In this document: positions 11,388-22,200 of the stretch, piece after piece
Layout of the letters: every line of letters begins with the position of its first letter
Numbering within the stretch: the stretch's first letter is position 1
Source of the DNA: Rhynchopus euleeides
Lineage: Eukaryota; Euglenozoa; Diplonemea; Diplonemida; Diplonemidae
Assembly: GCA_963210315.1 (NCBI GenBank)
Contig: OY723288.1
Coordinates: forward strand, 1,488,001-1,552,000
Direction of reading: 5' to 3'
Length of the DNA stretch: 64,000 nucleotides
Position numbers and translations under genes: made by a program
Notes under the pieces: model-generated
The model's database searches: none
The model's input: only the letters and a program-made list of their open reading frames with translations
Told to the model about the DNA's origin: nothing

Positions 11388-12363
11388 TGAAGATGCCACT
11401 CTCAAACAACACCCAGCTACCTTTACCAAATTACTCGTGACAACGTCCAGTGTACTGCACACAGCGCCGTTTGAACAAACAAGGTCGTTCTCTCTCGTTT
11501 TGTAAATTGTTGAACACAGGTCTCCCCCCCCCCGCTGTTCCGGTTTCATTTCGATTCCATTCTGTCTCCGTGGGTTTCTCGATCTGTAGCTACTCCACTG
11601 CACAGCCTCTCAGCACAGCATTGAGGCAGCTAGTGTGCGCCCCAACGAAAAGCAGCCAACAACCTCCCATATATCGCGAGTTGTGTACGATACTACCATC
11701 CATACGCCCTCAAGGCGTCGTTTTGAACGCACGATGCGGATTTGCTTCCGGCATTTCTCCTTCCTTCCCACCAGGCTCGCCCCTCTGCATGCCGCCTTCA
11801 CGCCGCTCCTTGTGTGGAGAGGTGCCTGCCGGCACACACCCCGGCCATCATTGCAACCGCCTGCCTCTTTGCCAAGAGCAGCCCTGCTGCCTCCGCAGCT
11901 GTGCCTCCAACACGCCACCCACCCTGCCCCCACACTAGAGGGGACTGTCCGGAGCCGCCACGCCACAGCGGGGATGCCTGGAGGGCGTATCCCGTGACTG
12001 TCCCGTCGGGACCATCATCCGTTGGCTTGGGCCGATAGAAGAAAGGTTCGCAGAGATGCACTCCTTCCGGAGATGCTTCCTGCGCCCCCCCCTCCCCGGC
12101 ATTGCCTCCTGCGTTGCACAGCTGATACCCCTCCCCTCCCCGCCCCGTTGGCTCTCCTGCCACGCCCTCTCCCCCCTCGCCCCCCCGGCGCCCCCCGAAA
12201 GGGTTGTTGTATTGTATCCCACACGCGTGCTGCGGCCCGAGGCTGCACTTCGGGCGTCCTGCTCCTGATATGATGTCCACTGCCACACCCACACACACAG
12301 GGTTGTGCAAAAGCACCAAGGCAACAGGGCACTCCGGGTCTCGCGGAGTGTGAGGGGGGTACA
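11388..12363. other. Intergenic region with a possible structured element and a splice acceptor
   Basis: No coding frame is supported. A short segment at about 11583-11645 resembles one downstream of the kinase gene at 61245-61345. Before the next gene, CACACACACAG ends at 12300, 63 bases ahead of the start codon, and is a possible splice acceptor. Confidence 0.45.
11583..11645 (+). ncRNA. Candidate structured RNA element downstream of the coiled-coil gene
   Basis: The segment has CTGTAGCTACTCC, then a hairpin with GCCTC (11605-11609) pairing with GAGGC (11623-11627), then CAGCTAGTGTGCGC. The same order of motifs occurs at 61245-61345 behind an unrelated gene. It could be a small RNA processed from a polycistronic transcript or a 3' untranslated motif. 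Its class is not recognised. Confidence 0.25.
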
Positions 12364-15300
12364 ATGGTTCAGGGTGGTCTGAAGAAGCTTGCGGTGAAGC
12401 AGAAGCGCGCGTCGGTTGCGCATCGGCAGTCGAAGACGACGCGGAAGGGGAAGCGTTCTGTTCCCAGCGGGACCGCGCTTGCCAAGGCGAAGAAGAAGCT
12501 GCAGGGATGCTACACCGCAGGGCTGGAGGGCAACCTGGTGGGCAAGATGAGCAGCAGCGAGCGTGAGAAGCTGAAGGTTGTCAACACAAACACGAAGGAC
12601 AAGCCGATGACGCAGGAGGAGAAGAGGGCAAAGGCGCGGGAGCTGCGCCGCAACAAGAAGAAGGTATGTGGCCCAGAAACTCAGCATGGTGAAGCCGGCA
12701 CGCCCCTCCCTTCTGCACACAAAGAAAATCAAAAAACCTTCTTTATTCCCGGTAATATAGAACCTCAGCCAAAATTGTGAGGAGCCGGGATCGTACAGTC
12801 ATATTATTACCGGGCTGGAAAATTTTTTTCCCGGCTGGTTTTCAGGGCTGTTCCTAACTGGGGGGCTTGTTCCCCACTTTCAGGATTCTGAACTTTTTTT
12901 CTAAGAATTTTTGTAAGGGGAAAAAAAGTTTTTTTCTAAGAATTTTGTTAGGGGATTTTTTTCTAAGGTTGTTTCGCAGAGGAAAAAACTTTTTCTAAGT
13001 TTTCCCCAGTCGACAGGGCGCGCACAAGGATGGAAGGGAAGTCTGTCCCACGTACCGTTCGCCTTGCTGGCCAACTGGAGAGCCAGACGTTCACTACCGT
13101 GGCCTCCGGCGGCTGGGGGGCTCCGCCCCCCAGACCCCCCTGTGGCGTACGTCTCGTACTCAAGTCCTTCGAATCCCATCAGGTCGGGGTCCAACCACTC
13201 CAGTCGCCTCTGAGGACGCAGCCAACTCGCACAGAATCTGTACGCCCACACGAACAGATGTTCGCTACCGTGGCCTCCGGCGGCTGGGGGGCACCGCCCC
13301 CCAGACCCCCCATGTAGCGTGTGCCCGTCCATCTATCTCACTTCCCTGGGTACAGTGCAGCGTAGGAGGTCAGCGCCGCATCCATGAAGCGCTTCTTCGA
13401 AGCCTGACTGACATCGGACAGGAGGTCGGGCTTCCCCACCTGGGAGGTACACTTGCCGCGTTCGCGACATGCGTGACACGCGACACGCTACCTGAAACGT
13501 GAGTGTGCCTTGCTAACACGGGCATTTCAACGGTCTGCCGACGACCGTTCCCCAAACCAGTAAACCAGCAGTTTTGGAAAATCGGAGAGATCACCCTACT
13601 GCGCTGAATATGGTGCGCACCACTGCAAAAATCCCCGGGAGCTTTTGGGCTTTCAGACCTGAAGGGGCCAGCAGGTGGGTGGCGTCGGGGAGTGGCAGCT
13701 TTGTAACTGTCCTCCAGCTGCTGGCATGTCCAGCCCTGCGAGAGTGCCAAGGTGTATTGAGTCCCTGCGGAGCACAACCCCCGATGAGAACGAGTGCCAG
13801 ATGATCCTCATTCATTTTCAGCTGTAACGCGCATGAGGGGCACTCTCTGCCGCAAGCATCTCTGGGCATCACTCGAGAGCTGTCAATGATGACGCGGAGA
13901 GAAATCAGAGAAAAAGTCCCGCCTGACGGGCACGCGCCTGGAAACTGTGGGGGGGCGAGCAAAAAATCCCTTGTAAAAATTCTTAGAAAAAACCTGGTTC
14001 CCCGACCCAAAAAACCTGGAAAAAGGGCTCGTTCCCCGCCCAGGCCTGCTGGTTTTCAGCTAAATTTTGCAGGGAGCGGGAAATTTTCTATATTGGGCGG
14101 GAAATATAGTGATTTTCAGCGGGAAAATATCCGGACAGGCCTGTCGCTAACTTTTCGATTTTGGAGATTTGGTGGGTTGACGCTCCTGTTTTGGGGGGGG
14201 GGGGTCAGGGGGGAAAACACTAGGGGCAAATTTTTCTCGCGCGCGCTTCGCGCGCGCTCGTGTTGTTGCCTCATTTCCCCATCGGTGGACCACTAGGTGG
14301 GCACGGTGTAAGGCGCTGGGTTCCTTCCGTGGTTCCTCTCCCGCTCGCGCCACTCGGGTGCCGGAGGAAACCCACAAAATGGTTTCGGGACCATGATTTC
14401 GACGCTACCCCCTGATATGCCACGGCCGTTGAAGCGCAAGGACTTGGTTACGAGACGGACACGCGAGATGGGGGGTCTGGGGGGCAGAGCCCCCCAGCCG
14501 CCGGAGGCCACGGTAGTGAACATCTGTTCATTGTGGGCAGATTCTGTGTGAGTTGGCTGCGTCCCTGAGGCTATTGGAGTGGTTGGATTCCCTGACCTGG
14601 TGGGAATCGAATGACTTGAGTACGAGACATACGCCACAGGGGGTCTGGGGGGCGGAGCCCCCCAGCCGCCGGAGGCCACGGTAGTGAGCATCTGTTCCTG
14701 CAAAACCATACTCTCTTCGACGTCGACCCAGTGAAAGTAGGTTGACGCTTGGTCGACGCTTGGTGAGCGTCGACCCAGTGTAACCGGGTCAACGCTAGGT
14801 TAGCGTCGACCCAGCGTAATAAATGGGTTGACGCTTGGTCCAGGCTTGAATGGCAACCCAGTTCCACTGGGTCGACGCTCCAAGCCTCGACCAAGCGTCA
14901 ACCCAGTTCCACTGGGTCGACGCTGGGTCGACGCTTTTTTATGGGGGGGGAAACCCAAAATCACTGGGTCGACGGTCGACGCTTAGCGACATGCCTGAGC
15001 CAACGGTTTCTGTAGCCCCAGCGTCGCAGGATTGGGGGTGCAAAGTATCGGGAGACACCTCTCCCACACACCCTTCCCTCTCCCAACAGGCCTCCAAGTT
15101 GCTCCTCACAATTTTGACCTCGGTCTATATTACCGGGAATAAAATCACAAATTACCGGTAAATATAGGGAATATTTCCCCTCGGGGCCAGTCCAGCCCCT
15201 CGGATTTTTGATTTCCCTCGCTTCGCTCGGGAAATCAACCACCTCGGGGCTGGACAGGCCCCTCGGGGAAATATAGTCCCTATATTTCCCGGTAATACAG

Positions 15301-16199
15301 TGCCACAGAAAAGTTTCGAACACGATAAGTTTTAAGATAATTTTAAGTTTTAAGACGAAAATCGCGCTTCACGAATTTTTTTAAAACTTTCTTTTGTTCA
15401 ATACTTTGTTTCAAAGTCAAGGATCTTTGTCCGAAGTATTTTCGGGCAAAGATTTCTTGACAGGGCAGATACTAAAAATACTTCTTGACAGGACTGGACA
15501 GGTCGAGGTCATTCTATTTGCGATGTCAGCATCCAGTGGACTCGAAAAGGCCCTCATGTCGAGTGGTCTGGAGGGATGGACCGCTCGGTTGCGGAAACCA
15601 CACGACTGGGGATAGCGACCCTGTTGAGGTTGGACATTCCTCTTCTGGCCTCTCTGGCCTACGATTCGCAAACTCATCCGCTTTGGGCAACTCGCAGCAA
15701 ACCTGGCGATAGGGGACAGATAGGAGTAACCTGAGTGAGGTTGAAGGATGCCGACACCCGCCTGACCCTATGACTGCCTGTTCACAGCGCTGGAGTGTTG
15801 CACATGTGGCACATCATCCCACACACCTCTAGGAAACTCCCATGATGCAGGGTAGATAACTTTTAAAACAAAACATAAGTTTTGAGACGAAAAAACTTTA
15901 GAACGGAGAATTTTAAAACTTTTGTTCGTTCGAAACTTTCCCGCGGCACTGTATATAGCTATTATGCGCGCTCAACAAACAGTACAGACCCGGACAGGGT
16001 GTCTACAATAAAGCGAAATGAGCACGATTTGAACTCAATGAGGGCAAAGGCTCAAGAAAACCTGTGTGGGTTTACACCACCCCAACACCTGCTGCCCGGT
16101 TGGATATCGCCTGCCACCCCACACACCACAACACAGGGCCAGGGTGCTGAGATCCTGCGCGAGCATGAGGAAGCAAAGAAGGCAAAGTCTCTCGCGTAG
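12364..16199 (+). CDS. Small basic protein, UPF0390 (DUF2462)-like, split by a 3.5-kb transposon-filled intron
   Basis: Exon 1 is 12364-12663 (100 codons) and exon 2 is 16137-16199 (20 codons plus TAG). The donor is GTATGT and the acceptor ACACAG, and both junctions are in phase 0. The joined 120-residue product is very rich in Lys and Arg. It starts MVQGGLKKLAVKQKR, like the MAQG-K start of the UPF0390 family (human C19orf53 type), small nuclear or nucleolar proteins of unclear function. The C-terminus (ILREHEEAKKAKSLA) is helical and basic. Reading through the donor instead gives a frame with a stop at 12780 and no family resemblance. Exon 2 is short, so its assignment rests on phase, composition and strand. 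Confidence 0.65.
13090..13142 (+). repeat. GC-rich hairpin module, copy 1
   Basis: Sequence TTCACTACCGTGGCCTCC leads into a perfect hairpin CTGGGGGGC-TCC-GCCCCCCAG followed by ACCCCCC. It lies inside the family 1 MITE. Confidence 0.9.
13261..13311 (+). repeat. GC-rich hairpin module, copy 2
   Basis: Same module with loop ACC in place of TCC. It lies inside the family 1 MITE, 171 bases after copy 1. Confidence 0.88.
14471..14521 (-). repeat. GC-rich hairpin module, copy 3
   Basis: Reverse-strand copy of the module, in the intron outside the MITE. It is followed by the same CATCTGTTC sequence seen at other copies. Confidence 0.88.
14639..14690 (-). repeat. GC-rich hairpin module, copy 4
   Basis: Second reverse-strand copy, separated from copy 3 by about 117 bases that match the spacer between copies 1 and 2. 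The pair is therefore an inverted, diverged version of that double module. Confidence 0.88.
14718..14993. repeat. Cluster of GTCGACGC palindromes
   Basis: At least ten short blocks of GTCGACGC, GCGTCGAC or close variants alternate in both orientations with TTGACGC and CCAGT spacers. The result is a set of overlapping inverted repeats within about 275 bases. Confidence 0.75.
15150..15297. repeat. Long imperfect hairpin ending in TTTCCCGGTAATA
   Basis: AAATATAGGGAATATTTCC and a CCCCTCGGGGC-containing arm pair with a right arm around 15235-15285. The inner stem is GATTTCCC/GGGAAATC with CTCGCTTCGCT in the loop. The adjoining TTCCCGGTAATA motif also occurs near 12748. Confidence 0.65.
15298..15951. 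mobile_element. TA-flanked MITE with CAGTGCC ends
   Basis: The left end CAGTGCCACAGAAAAGTTTC and the right end, read in reverse as CAGTGCCGCGGGAAAGTTTC, are matching inverted repeats that continue through AAGTTTTAA-rich sequence. TA lies on both sides (15296-15297 and 15952-15953). No 8-bp duplication was found despite the hAT-like CAGTG start. The interior contains no recognisable gene. Confidence 0.7.
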
Positions 16200-17064
16200 A
16201 GCACCCACACACACACACCTGAGGGGACAGGGGGGGCGGTGGCCTTCACCCACCCTCCCCATCCCCCCATCCCCTCTCATTCCTTGCCACCAGTTCATCT
16301 CTAGCCACATGCCCAGCTTCGCCAGCCCGCCCACCCGGTGCTGGGGGCCAGCGAAGCTATTTTTCATTACGGAGTTGTGTCTCTGCTTTATGTTGTGTAC
16401 ACTATGACAGCCACCATGCAACGCAACGGCGAGGGGATTGGGGTTTTTGGCTTGCTGGTGTGGTTGGGGCCGCCAGGCCCTCTCCCTCGCCCCCCCCCCC
16501 CCTTGGGAAAAATCGACGTGCAACGAAGGGGTGTCACCCATCTAGCCCACTGATACCCCGGAACCAAGTCAACTCCACACCCCTCCCCCCCTCGCCCAAC
16601 AAAAATTCGGTGGCTCGTGCTGGGGGGGTGGGTGTTGGTCTTCTCGCCCCCCCCCCCCCCCCCCCCCTCAGCAGCGACCTTCGGTAGTTCTCATTTCCTT
16701 CCTCTCTTCCCGCCTTCTCCCTCCCCCCATCCATCAGATGATCATCACGCTGGTTCAGGTGTATCGTGTTGCTGCGGGCAGCAGCTGCAGAGTGTGGGGT
16801 GAAACCCCGTTGGTTCCCCCACTCCCACTCCCACCCACACCCACTCCCCCCCCCCCCCCCCCCCCCTGGTGCAAGCTTCCACCTTCCCTGAGGGAGCAAA
16901 GAAGGAAGGGGGGGGGAAAAACCCCCTCCCCCAGAATCGCTTTCTTGCAACAGCAAACAAAAGGCATCCAAGACACACACACACACAGGGGGAGGGGGGG
17001 GGGGGGAGGGGAGGGGTCTCCCAGGGACCAAACAAGGTGTCCCAACAATAGGTATTTTGAAAAA
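16200..17064. other. Intergenic region with C runs upstream of the membrane protein gene
   Basis: C runs occur near 16488-16503, 16648-16668 and 16849-16866, and a G run near 16990-17010. The open frame across 16738-17064 is Pro/Thr low complexity and not supported as coding. Confidence 0.5.
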
Positions 17065-18363
17065 ATGCCCCCTCCTGCGACTCACCTCTCCCTCTGCTGC
17101 GTGGTGCTGGCGCTGCACCTCCCCGCTGCCGCAACCGCTGCGACCCCACCCCCCGCCCCTGACCCGGTGTTCGGGGAGGGGCCAGCGAGCTGCGCCGGGA
17201 GGGAGCCCGGGCTCTGCATGCGGGGATGCCGCTGGGATAACACCACATGCGCCGCGGCGTGGGGCGCGCGTGGGATGCTTGGGACGGAGTGTGCCTCCCC
17301 ACAGGCCTGCCTCCGGAAGTGCTCCGAAGCGCCGAGGCTCGCAGCGCAGGACAGGGGGTGGTGCTGCAGGGAGGTGGGAGTTGGATGCCTTGCCGACTGC
17401 CGCACCTCCGCACGTCCCACCCCCGAGGCAAGCCAATCCTGCTGCGACACCGAGGGGATTGCCTGCCCAACCTCATGGCTCCTCCAGCAGGCACGCTCCG
17501 ACGCCGCTGCCGAATCCACCCCAGGCACTGCGAGATTCCACTTCAACTTCACCTACGCAATCCCTGCGGTGGGCGACGTGCTGCTGCACCCCAAACGGAC
17601 TCTCTCCAGAGTGAGGAGACATATTCTCTCTCTGGGTGGTTCCCTCCTCACTGAGGGACCCCAGCGCCTCTTCATCGCACAGCTCTCTGCCTCGGGCGAC
17701 GGGGAGCTCGGCATGTTCATCCCCCGCCTCTGGAACCTCGAAGCTGCAGCCGAGGAGCTGGCCTTTATCTATTTTGCAAATCTCACGGGAGGGGAGGGGG
17801 AAAGGGGCTCCCCTTCCTCAAGAGATGCTTCCGCGCTGCAGGCGGGTGGCGGTGGGGGGGGGGAGATAGCCGTCACAGCTTCGGTGGAGGGGTCCTCTCC
17901 TGAGGAGGTGGACCGGATTGGCCAGGATCTGCAGCAGACAATCCAAGACGCGCGTGACAATGCGACGGGGTTGGAAGGGGACACCCCTGGGCCAGGGAGG
18001 GGTGGGGTGGCGAGTTCCGGCGTTGACTGGTGGGCGTATGTCTTGGTGGTGATCAGCGTGATGGTCATCTGTGGGAGCGCCGTGGCGGTTGCGGTTGTGG
18101 TGAGGGCGGGGTGGAGAAAGAAGGGGGAGGAGGAGAGAGGGGGTTCCCCCCAGCGCGGCAGCATGGGGAAGGGCGGGCAGGGCTCCGAGATGCACGCCGT
18201 GGGCCCGCAGGGGAAGTGGGGTGGGGGCGGAGGTGGCGGTGTTGCTGACAACTACCCGCGGTTTCCGCAGAACCCTCCGGAGGAACACGTGCCCCCCCCG
18301 GAGGGGGGCCCGCCTGTGGAGCACAACCCTGTCGATCAGATGTTCCCGCGGAGTGGTCGCTGA
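17065..18363 (+). CDS. Type I single-pass membrane protein with Cys-rich ectodomain
   Basis: The 432-residue product starts with a signal peptide (about 1-26; LCCVVLALHLPAAATAA). It continues with a cysteine-rich ectodomain (about 43-160). N-glycosylation sequons NTT, NFT, NLT and NAT are visible. One membrane span at about 322-347 (YVLVVISVMVICGSAVAVAV) is followed by a basic stop-transfer segment (RAGWRKK) and a Gly/Pro-rich cytoplasmic tail. The middle of the ectodomain (about 155-290) looks like a folded domain, but I do not recognise the family. The start is the first ATG followed by the signal peptide. A cell-surface or endomembrane receptor-like role fits the topology but is not shown. 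Confidence 0.75.
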   Translation: MPPPATHLSLCCVVLALHLPAAATAATPPPAPDPVFGEGPASCAGREPGLCMRGCRWDNTTCAAAWGARGMLGTECASPQACLRKCSEAPRLAAQDRGWCCREVGVGCLADCRTSARPTPEASQSCCDTEGIACPTSWLLQQARSDAAAESTPGTARFHFNFTYAIPAVGDVLLHPKRTLSRVRRHILSLGGSLLTEGPQRLFIAQLSASGDGELGMFIPRLWNLEAAAEELAFIYFANLTGGEGERGSPSSRDASALQAGGGGGGEIAVTASVEGSSPEEVDRIGQDLQQTIQDARDNATGLEGDTPGPGRGGVASSGVDWWAYVLVVISVMVICGSAVAVAVVVRAGWRKKGEEERGGSPQRGSMGKGGQGSEMHAVGPQGKWGGGGGGGVADNYPRFPQNPPEEHVPPPEGGPPVEHNPVDQMFPRSGR

Positions 18364-19213
18364 GATGGGGTTGGGGGGAGTGGTGGGTGTTTGGGTGGGG
18401 GCGATCCGCAGAGAGCCCCGCCAGATAGAGAGTTGGCTGAGTGGTGGGCGTGGTGGCACAAACCCTGAAGTGGTGATCACACCCTGAGCCTTGATAGAGA
18501 AGGGCGGGGGTTAGTGTATAGAGCACGTTTGGATGCTTGCTGTGGGGGGTGATTTTCTGCTCACACGAGTGTGCGGGAAAAGTATATTGTCGCGCTGAGA
18601 TGGGGGAGGTGGGGTGGGGGTGTGTGGAGATCAAATCAAGACTCGACAACTTGACAAGAGCAAGTGTCCCGGTGTGTGTCTACACTGATATAAAAAGATT
18701 CACGGGTGGGTGTGGGGTGGGGTGTGGCACGCCTTAGACTCTCCACATGAGGGTGTGTTCGACGTAACAAAAAGAAAGGAGCTCTTCCGAGCCTCCGGGA
18801 AATGCAGCCGTCTCTCCTCTCACCTGCTCTTCGATGACGAACGAAGTATGGTTTCCGATGTGTCGGGACTCGAGTCGGGTGCGTATGACGCCCTCACAGA
18901 CAGGCGATGTGCTTCTGTCGGAGCCCCTCCGCCGGTCCTGCTGCCGCACCCCCTCCTCAGCGCCAACCCGGTGTTGGGGTAGACAATGCACCGGCGCTGC
19001 CTGGTGGGTTGGAGGGAGGTGATGTGCGTATTCACAGCAGAAGGCAGCAGGCCCTCCTCGCCCATCGCCCTGTCGGAACGTGTATTGTCAAGAATTGAAA
19101 GGTTTTCGTTTTGCATTGCTCCCCCCTCGCCCCTGTGTGGCTGATCAGCTGCATGCACCACCACATCCCTCCCCAGGGGGTTTACACGCGTGGGCGCTGC
19201 CCGCGCAAGGCAC
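18364..19213. other. Intergenic region between membrane protein and SAM/WW gene
   Basis: A G-rich 3' flank is followed by mixed sequence. TTTTCTGCTCACACGAGTGTGC near 18553-18574 is shared, in reverse, with the first intron of the next gene (about 20965-20990). No gene was recognised. Confidence 0.45.
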
Positions 19214-22200
19214 ATGGGGAGGCTCAACAACCCATTCGAGCAGGCAGAGGAGGAGGAGGAGCCGCCGCGCCCGCAGCCGCGCGCGAAGCCGAAGCCCCGC
19301 GGGAAGCTGAACCGCAGCGCCTTCGAGGAAGAGGGGGCCGAGGACACCGCACCGGCACCTCAGGGGCGCGCACAAGGGGGGCCGCGCCCAGGCAGAAGCA
19401 CGCCGCTTGGCTCAGGCGCGACACCGCCACAGGGGCCGGCAGAGCCGGGACCGGGACCCACGCCAGCACCGCAGGAGCGTGTGGCGGAACAGGCAGGCTC
19501 TGTGCAGCTGTTGCACCGCGACGTGCCTGACGCCGACACGCCCCCCGCACGCGAGGCGCTGCACCTGCCGGAGGGCGCGGCAGCCCCGCAGCCGGGCCCG
19601 GCCACACCGCCCGCCCTGGCGATGCACGGCAGCCGCCCCAGTACGCCCGCCTCGGCAGCCTCGCTGGCGGCGTCGGTAGGGCGGGAGGCTGGCCGCGGCA
19701 GCGCCGCAGCCACACCTGTCGTGGCACCCTCCTCCGTGCGGCAGTCGCCTGCGGAGGTGGGCCCGCCGCCGCCCGACCCGGCGCCGGCAGACGCCGTGCC
19801 GCCGCCAGCGCCGGAGCCGGAGCCGGAGCAGGCCGTGCCGCGCTCCCCCGCAGCAGTGTCGGAGGATGCAGCAGCCGTGCCGGCGACCCTCCCCGCAACC
19901 TCGTCGGCAGCCCTGCTGTCACTGCGCGGCGTGCTTGCCGGGCTGCCTGCTGAAGCAGGCGGAGGCAGCGGGGTCGCGAGCGCCGTGCCACCCTCACCAC
20001 CCCCGCAGCAACAGCAGCAGGGCCAGCAGCACGTCGTCGTGGAGATCAGGGTGCCGCAGGAACACGGCAGGCGGCAGAGCAGCCTCTCGGGTGGGGATGC
20101 CTTCGGGTCGCTGCAGCAGCATCAGCTGCTGCAGGCCCAGCGCTCCCCAGCGTCGCCGCCCTTCGCGGGGAACGTCGCGGCGGCGCCGTGGGAGGTGGGT
20201 GCTGGGGACTCCTACAGCCCACAGCCACCGTCATACGGGCAGCAGATGCACCACCCGCAGCCTGTGCACCACATGGGGTTTGTGCCTGTGGCACAACCAC
20301 ATGCGGCGGGGCCTCCGATGGGCGGAGGCGTGGGTGCAGGTGTGCCTGTTCATCATCACGCCGCGGCGCAGCCGCGGTATGTGGCGCCCCCTGTGCCGCT
20401 GCCGTCGTATGGCACGGACCAGCTGCTGCCGTCGCTGCAGGAGATCTCGAACTCGATGGATGCGCTGAAGGAGTCGATGAGCCCCGCCCCGCAGCGCAGG
20501 GAGGGCAGCAGCAGCGGCGGCAGGGGTGGGGAGGCGGCTCCTCCGGCGGTGGCGGCGCCGCCGGCGCTGCCGCCGCCGCTGCCTGAGGAGGTGAAGTCGA
20601 CGCTGGGGCAGATCCTGCAGTCGCTGAGTATGAATCATCCTCCCACCCCTCTCCGGGCATTGATCCGCTTTGTACGGCATACCTGGTGTAGTGACTACAA
20701 AAAGTACTAAATTGCAAGAAGGTGCTGGGTGAGTTGTTTTTAAACCCCCCCCCTCTCCCGGGGTCTGCATAACGAGTGAGAGAGGTCATCCTTGTTCCTA
20801 CTTCTACTTCAATGCCCCTCTCCTGGGCAGGGTTGGTTGGGAGCGGCGGCGCAGTGTTCGATGAAAGGACACAGCGCCGTTCTATCTATTTTTTATTTTG
20901 TTACTGGGGGGCAAATACAAGCGTATCCTCTCTTTACGATCCAGCGGGGGCAGATAGTTTTTTGCACACTCGTGTGAGCAGAAAGTCTCCCTGCACCAGT
21001 GTCCGTCGGCAGTCGATCGGGCAGCTTCTCCACGAGGTGCTCCTCCCTGCCCACCGGCGGCGCACCCACGTTCTGCCTCGTCAGAATGGTGCCTCGCCGA
21101 CTGCCGAACAGCACCGCCAGCGCTGCCTACCACCAGTGATGCCACGTCCACTGTCTTTCCTTGGGTTGACGTGACTGTGTGCCCTTCTATCGGTTTTGTG
21201 GATGCTGCGTCGAATGCCATTTGGTAGGAATCCTTCCATTGTTCGCAGTGCATCCAACTGCGCGAGGAACTCTCCGAGGTACCAATGAAATATTTCCTGT
21301 CATGTCCGCAAGAGTGACAGGGGGCGCATCCATCATCCTTCCGTCCTTCTGGATGACGCAGAAACTGCCATGCGGGTTCCGACTCGACGCTTCTTCCCTC
21401 ATCACAACTCGCTAAATCGCCAAATCCGGCACCCTTTACCACACCACAGGCTCGATCAACACCAGCGTGCTATCATCTCTGCAGGCACCCGATGCCGCCC
21501 AGGCAGACCTCACGCCCCTCGAAGCCGCAGGTGCGCTCCCCCTCCGCAGCCTTCCCCCAGCCAAACGCGACTCTGCCGCCCCGCACAGCAGGGCGGCACC
21601 AGAGGCCTCCATCCGCGCCCCGCAGCTGCCCTGGGGCCAGCCGGAGAACGAGCTGCGCCTGGCTCGCGAGATCCAAGCCCTGAAGGATATGCACCGGGAG
21701 GCCGAGGTGCAGGCTGTGGTGGACGCGCTGAGCCTGGAGGTGGAGGTGCTGCGGCAGCAGCAGGAGGAGCACGACGCGATGGCGGGCGAGCTGACGGAGC
21801 TGCAGTCGCTGCAACAGGCCGTCTTCCAGCAGCACCTGCAGAAGCAGCAGGCGACGGAGGCGAAGCAGACACTCATCGACGAGCAGCAGCGAGCCTACCT
21901 CGCGAAGCTGATAGAGTACCAACGCACGCTGCACGGTGCCCTGCAGCGCGGGGGGATTGCGCTGAAGCCGTTCCCTCCGGAGGAGCCAGCCCAGCAGACC
22001 CCTCAGCAGATCCCGATGTCTCACAGAGACACGCCGTCCCCCCGACGGCGTAAGGCGCCATCATCGCAGAAATCGGGCATCACGGCTCACCGGTCGCAGC
22101 GCAGCGAGAGGGACGGGCGATGCAGCGTGCCCCCGACACCCGCCTCGCAGGACCTCAGCAGGGCCACGGCGAGCGAGACGGACGCCGATGCCGACGAAAG

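Larger units (their letters stand above)
12843..14048. mobile_element. hAT-type MITE, family 1, copy A
   Basis: The element starts CAGGGCTGTTCC and ends CCCAGGCCTG. It is flanked by the perfect 8-bp duplication CTGGTTTT (12835-12842 and 14049-14056). Copy B at 38906-40114 is nearly identical and has its own different 8-bp duplication. The CAGG-type terminus and 8-bp duplication are hAT hallmarks. No transposase frame is present, and it contains two copies of the GC-rich hairpin module. Confidence 0.93.
12664..16136 (+). other. 3.5-kb intron carrying several transposable elements
   Basis: The intron begins GTATGTGG and ends CACAACACAG. Inside lie a complete hAT-type MITE (12843-14048), two further inverted GC-rich hairpin modules (14471-14521, 14639-14690), a cluster of GTCGACGC palindromes (14718-14993), a long hairpin (about 15150-15297), and a TA-flanked element (15298-15951). 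Without these insertions the intron would be well under 1 kb. Confidence 0.6.
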
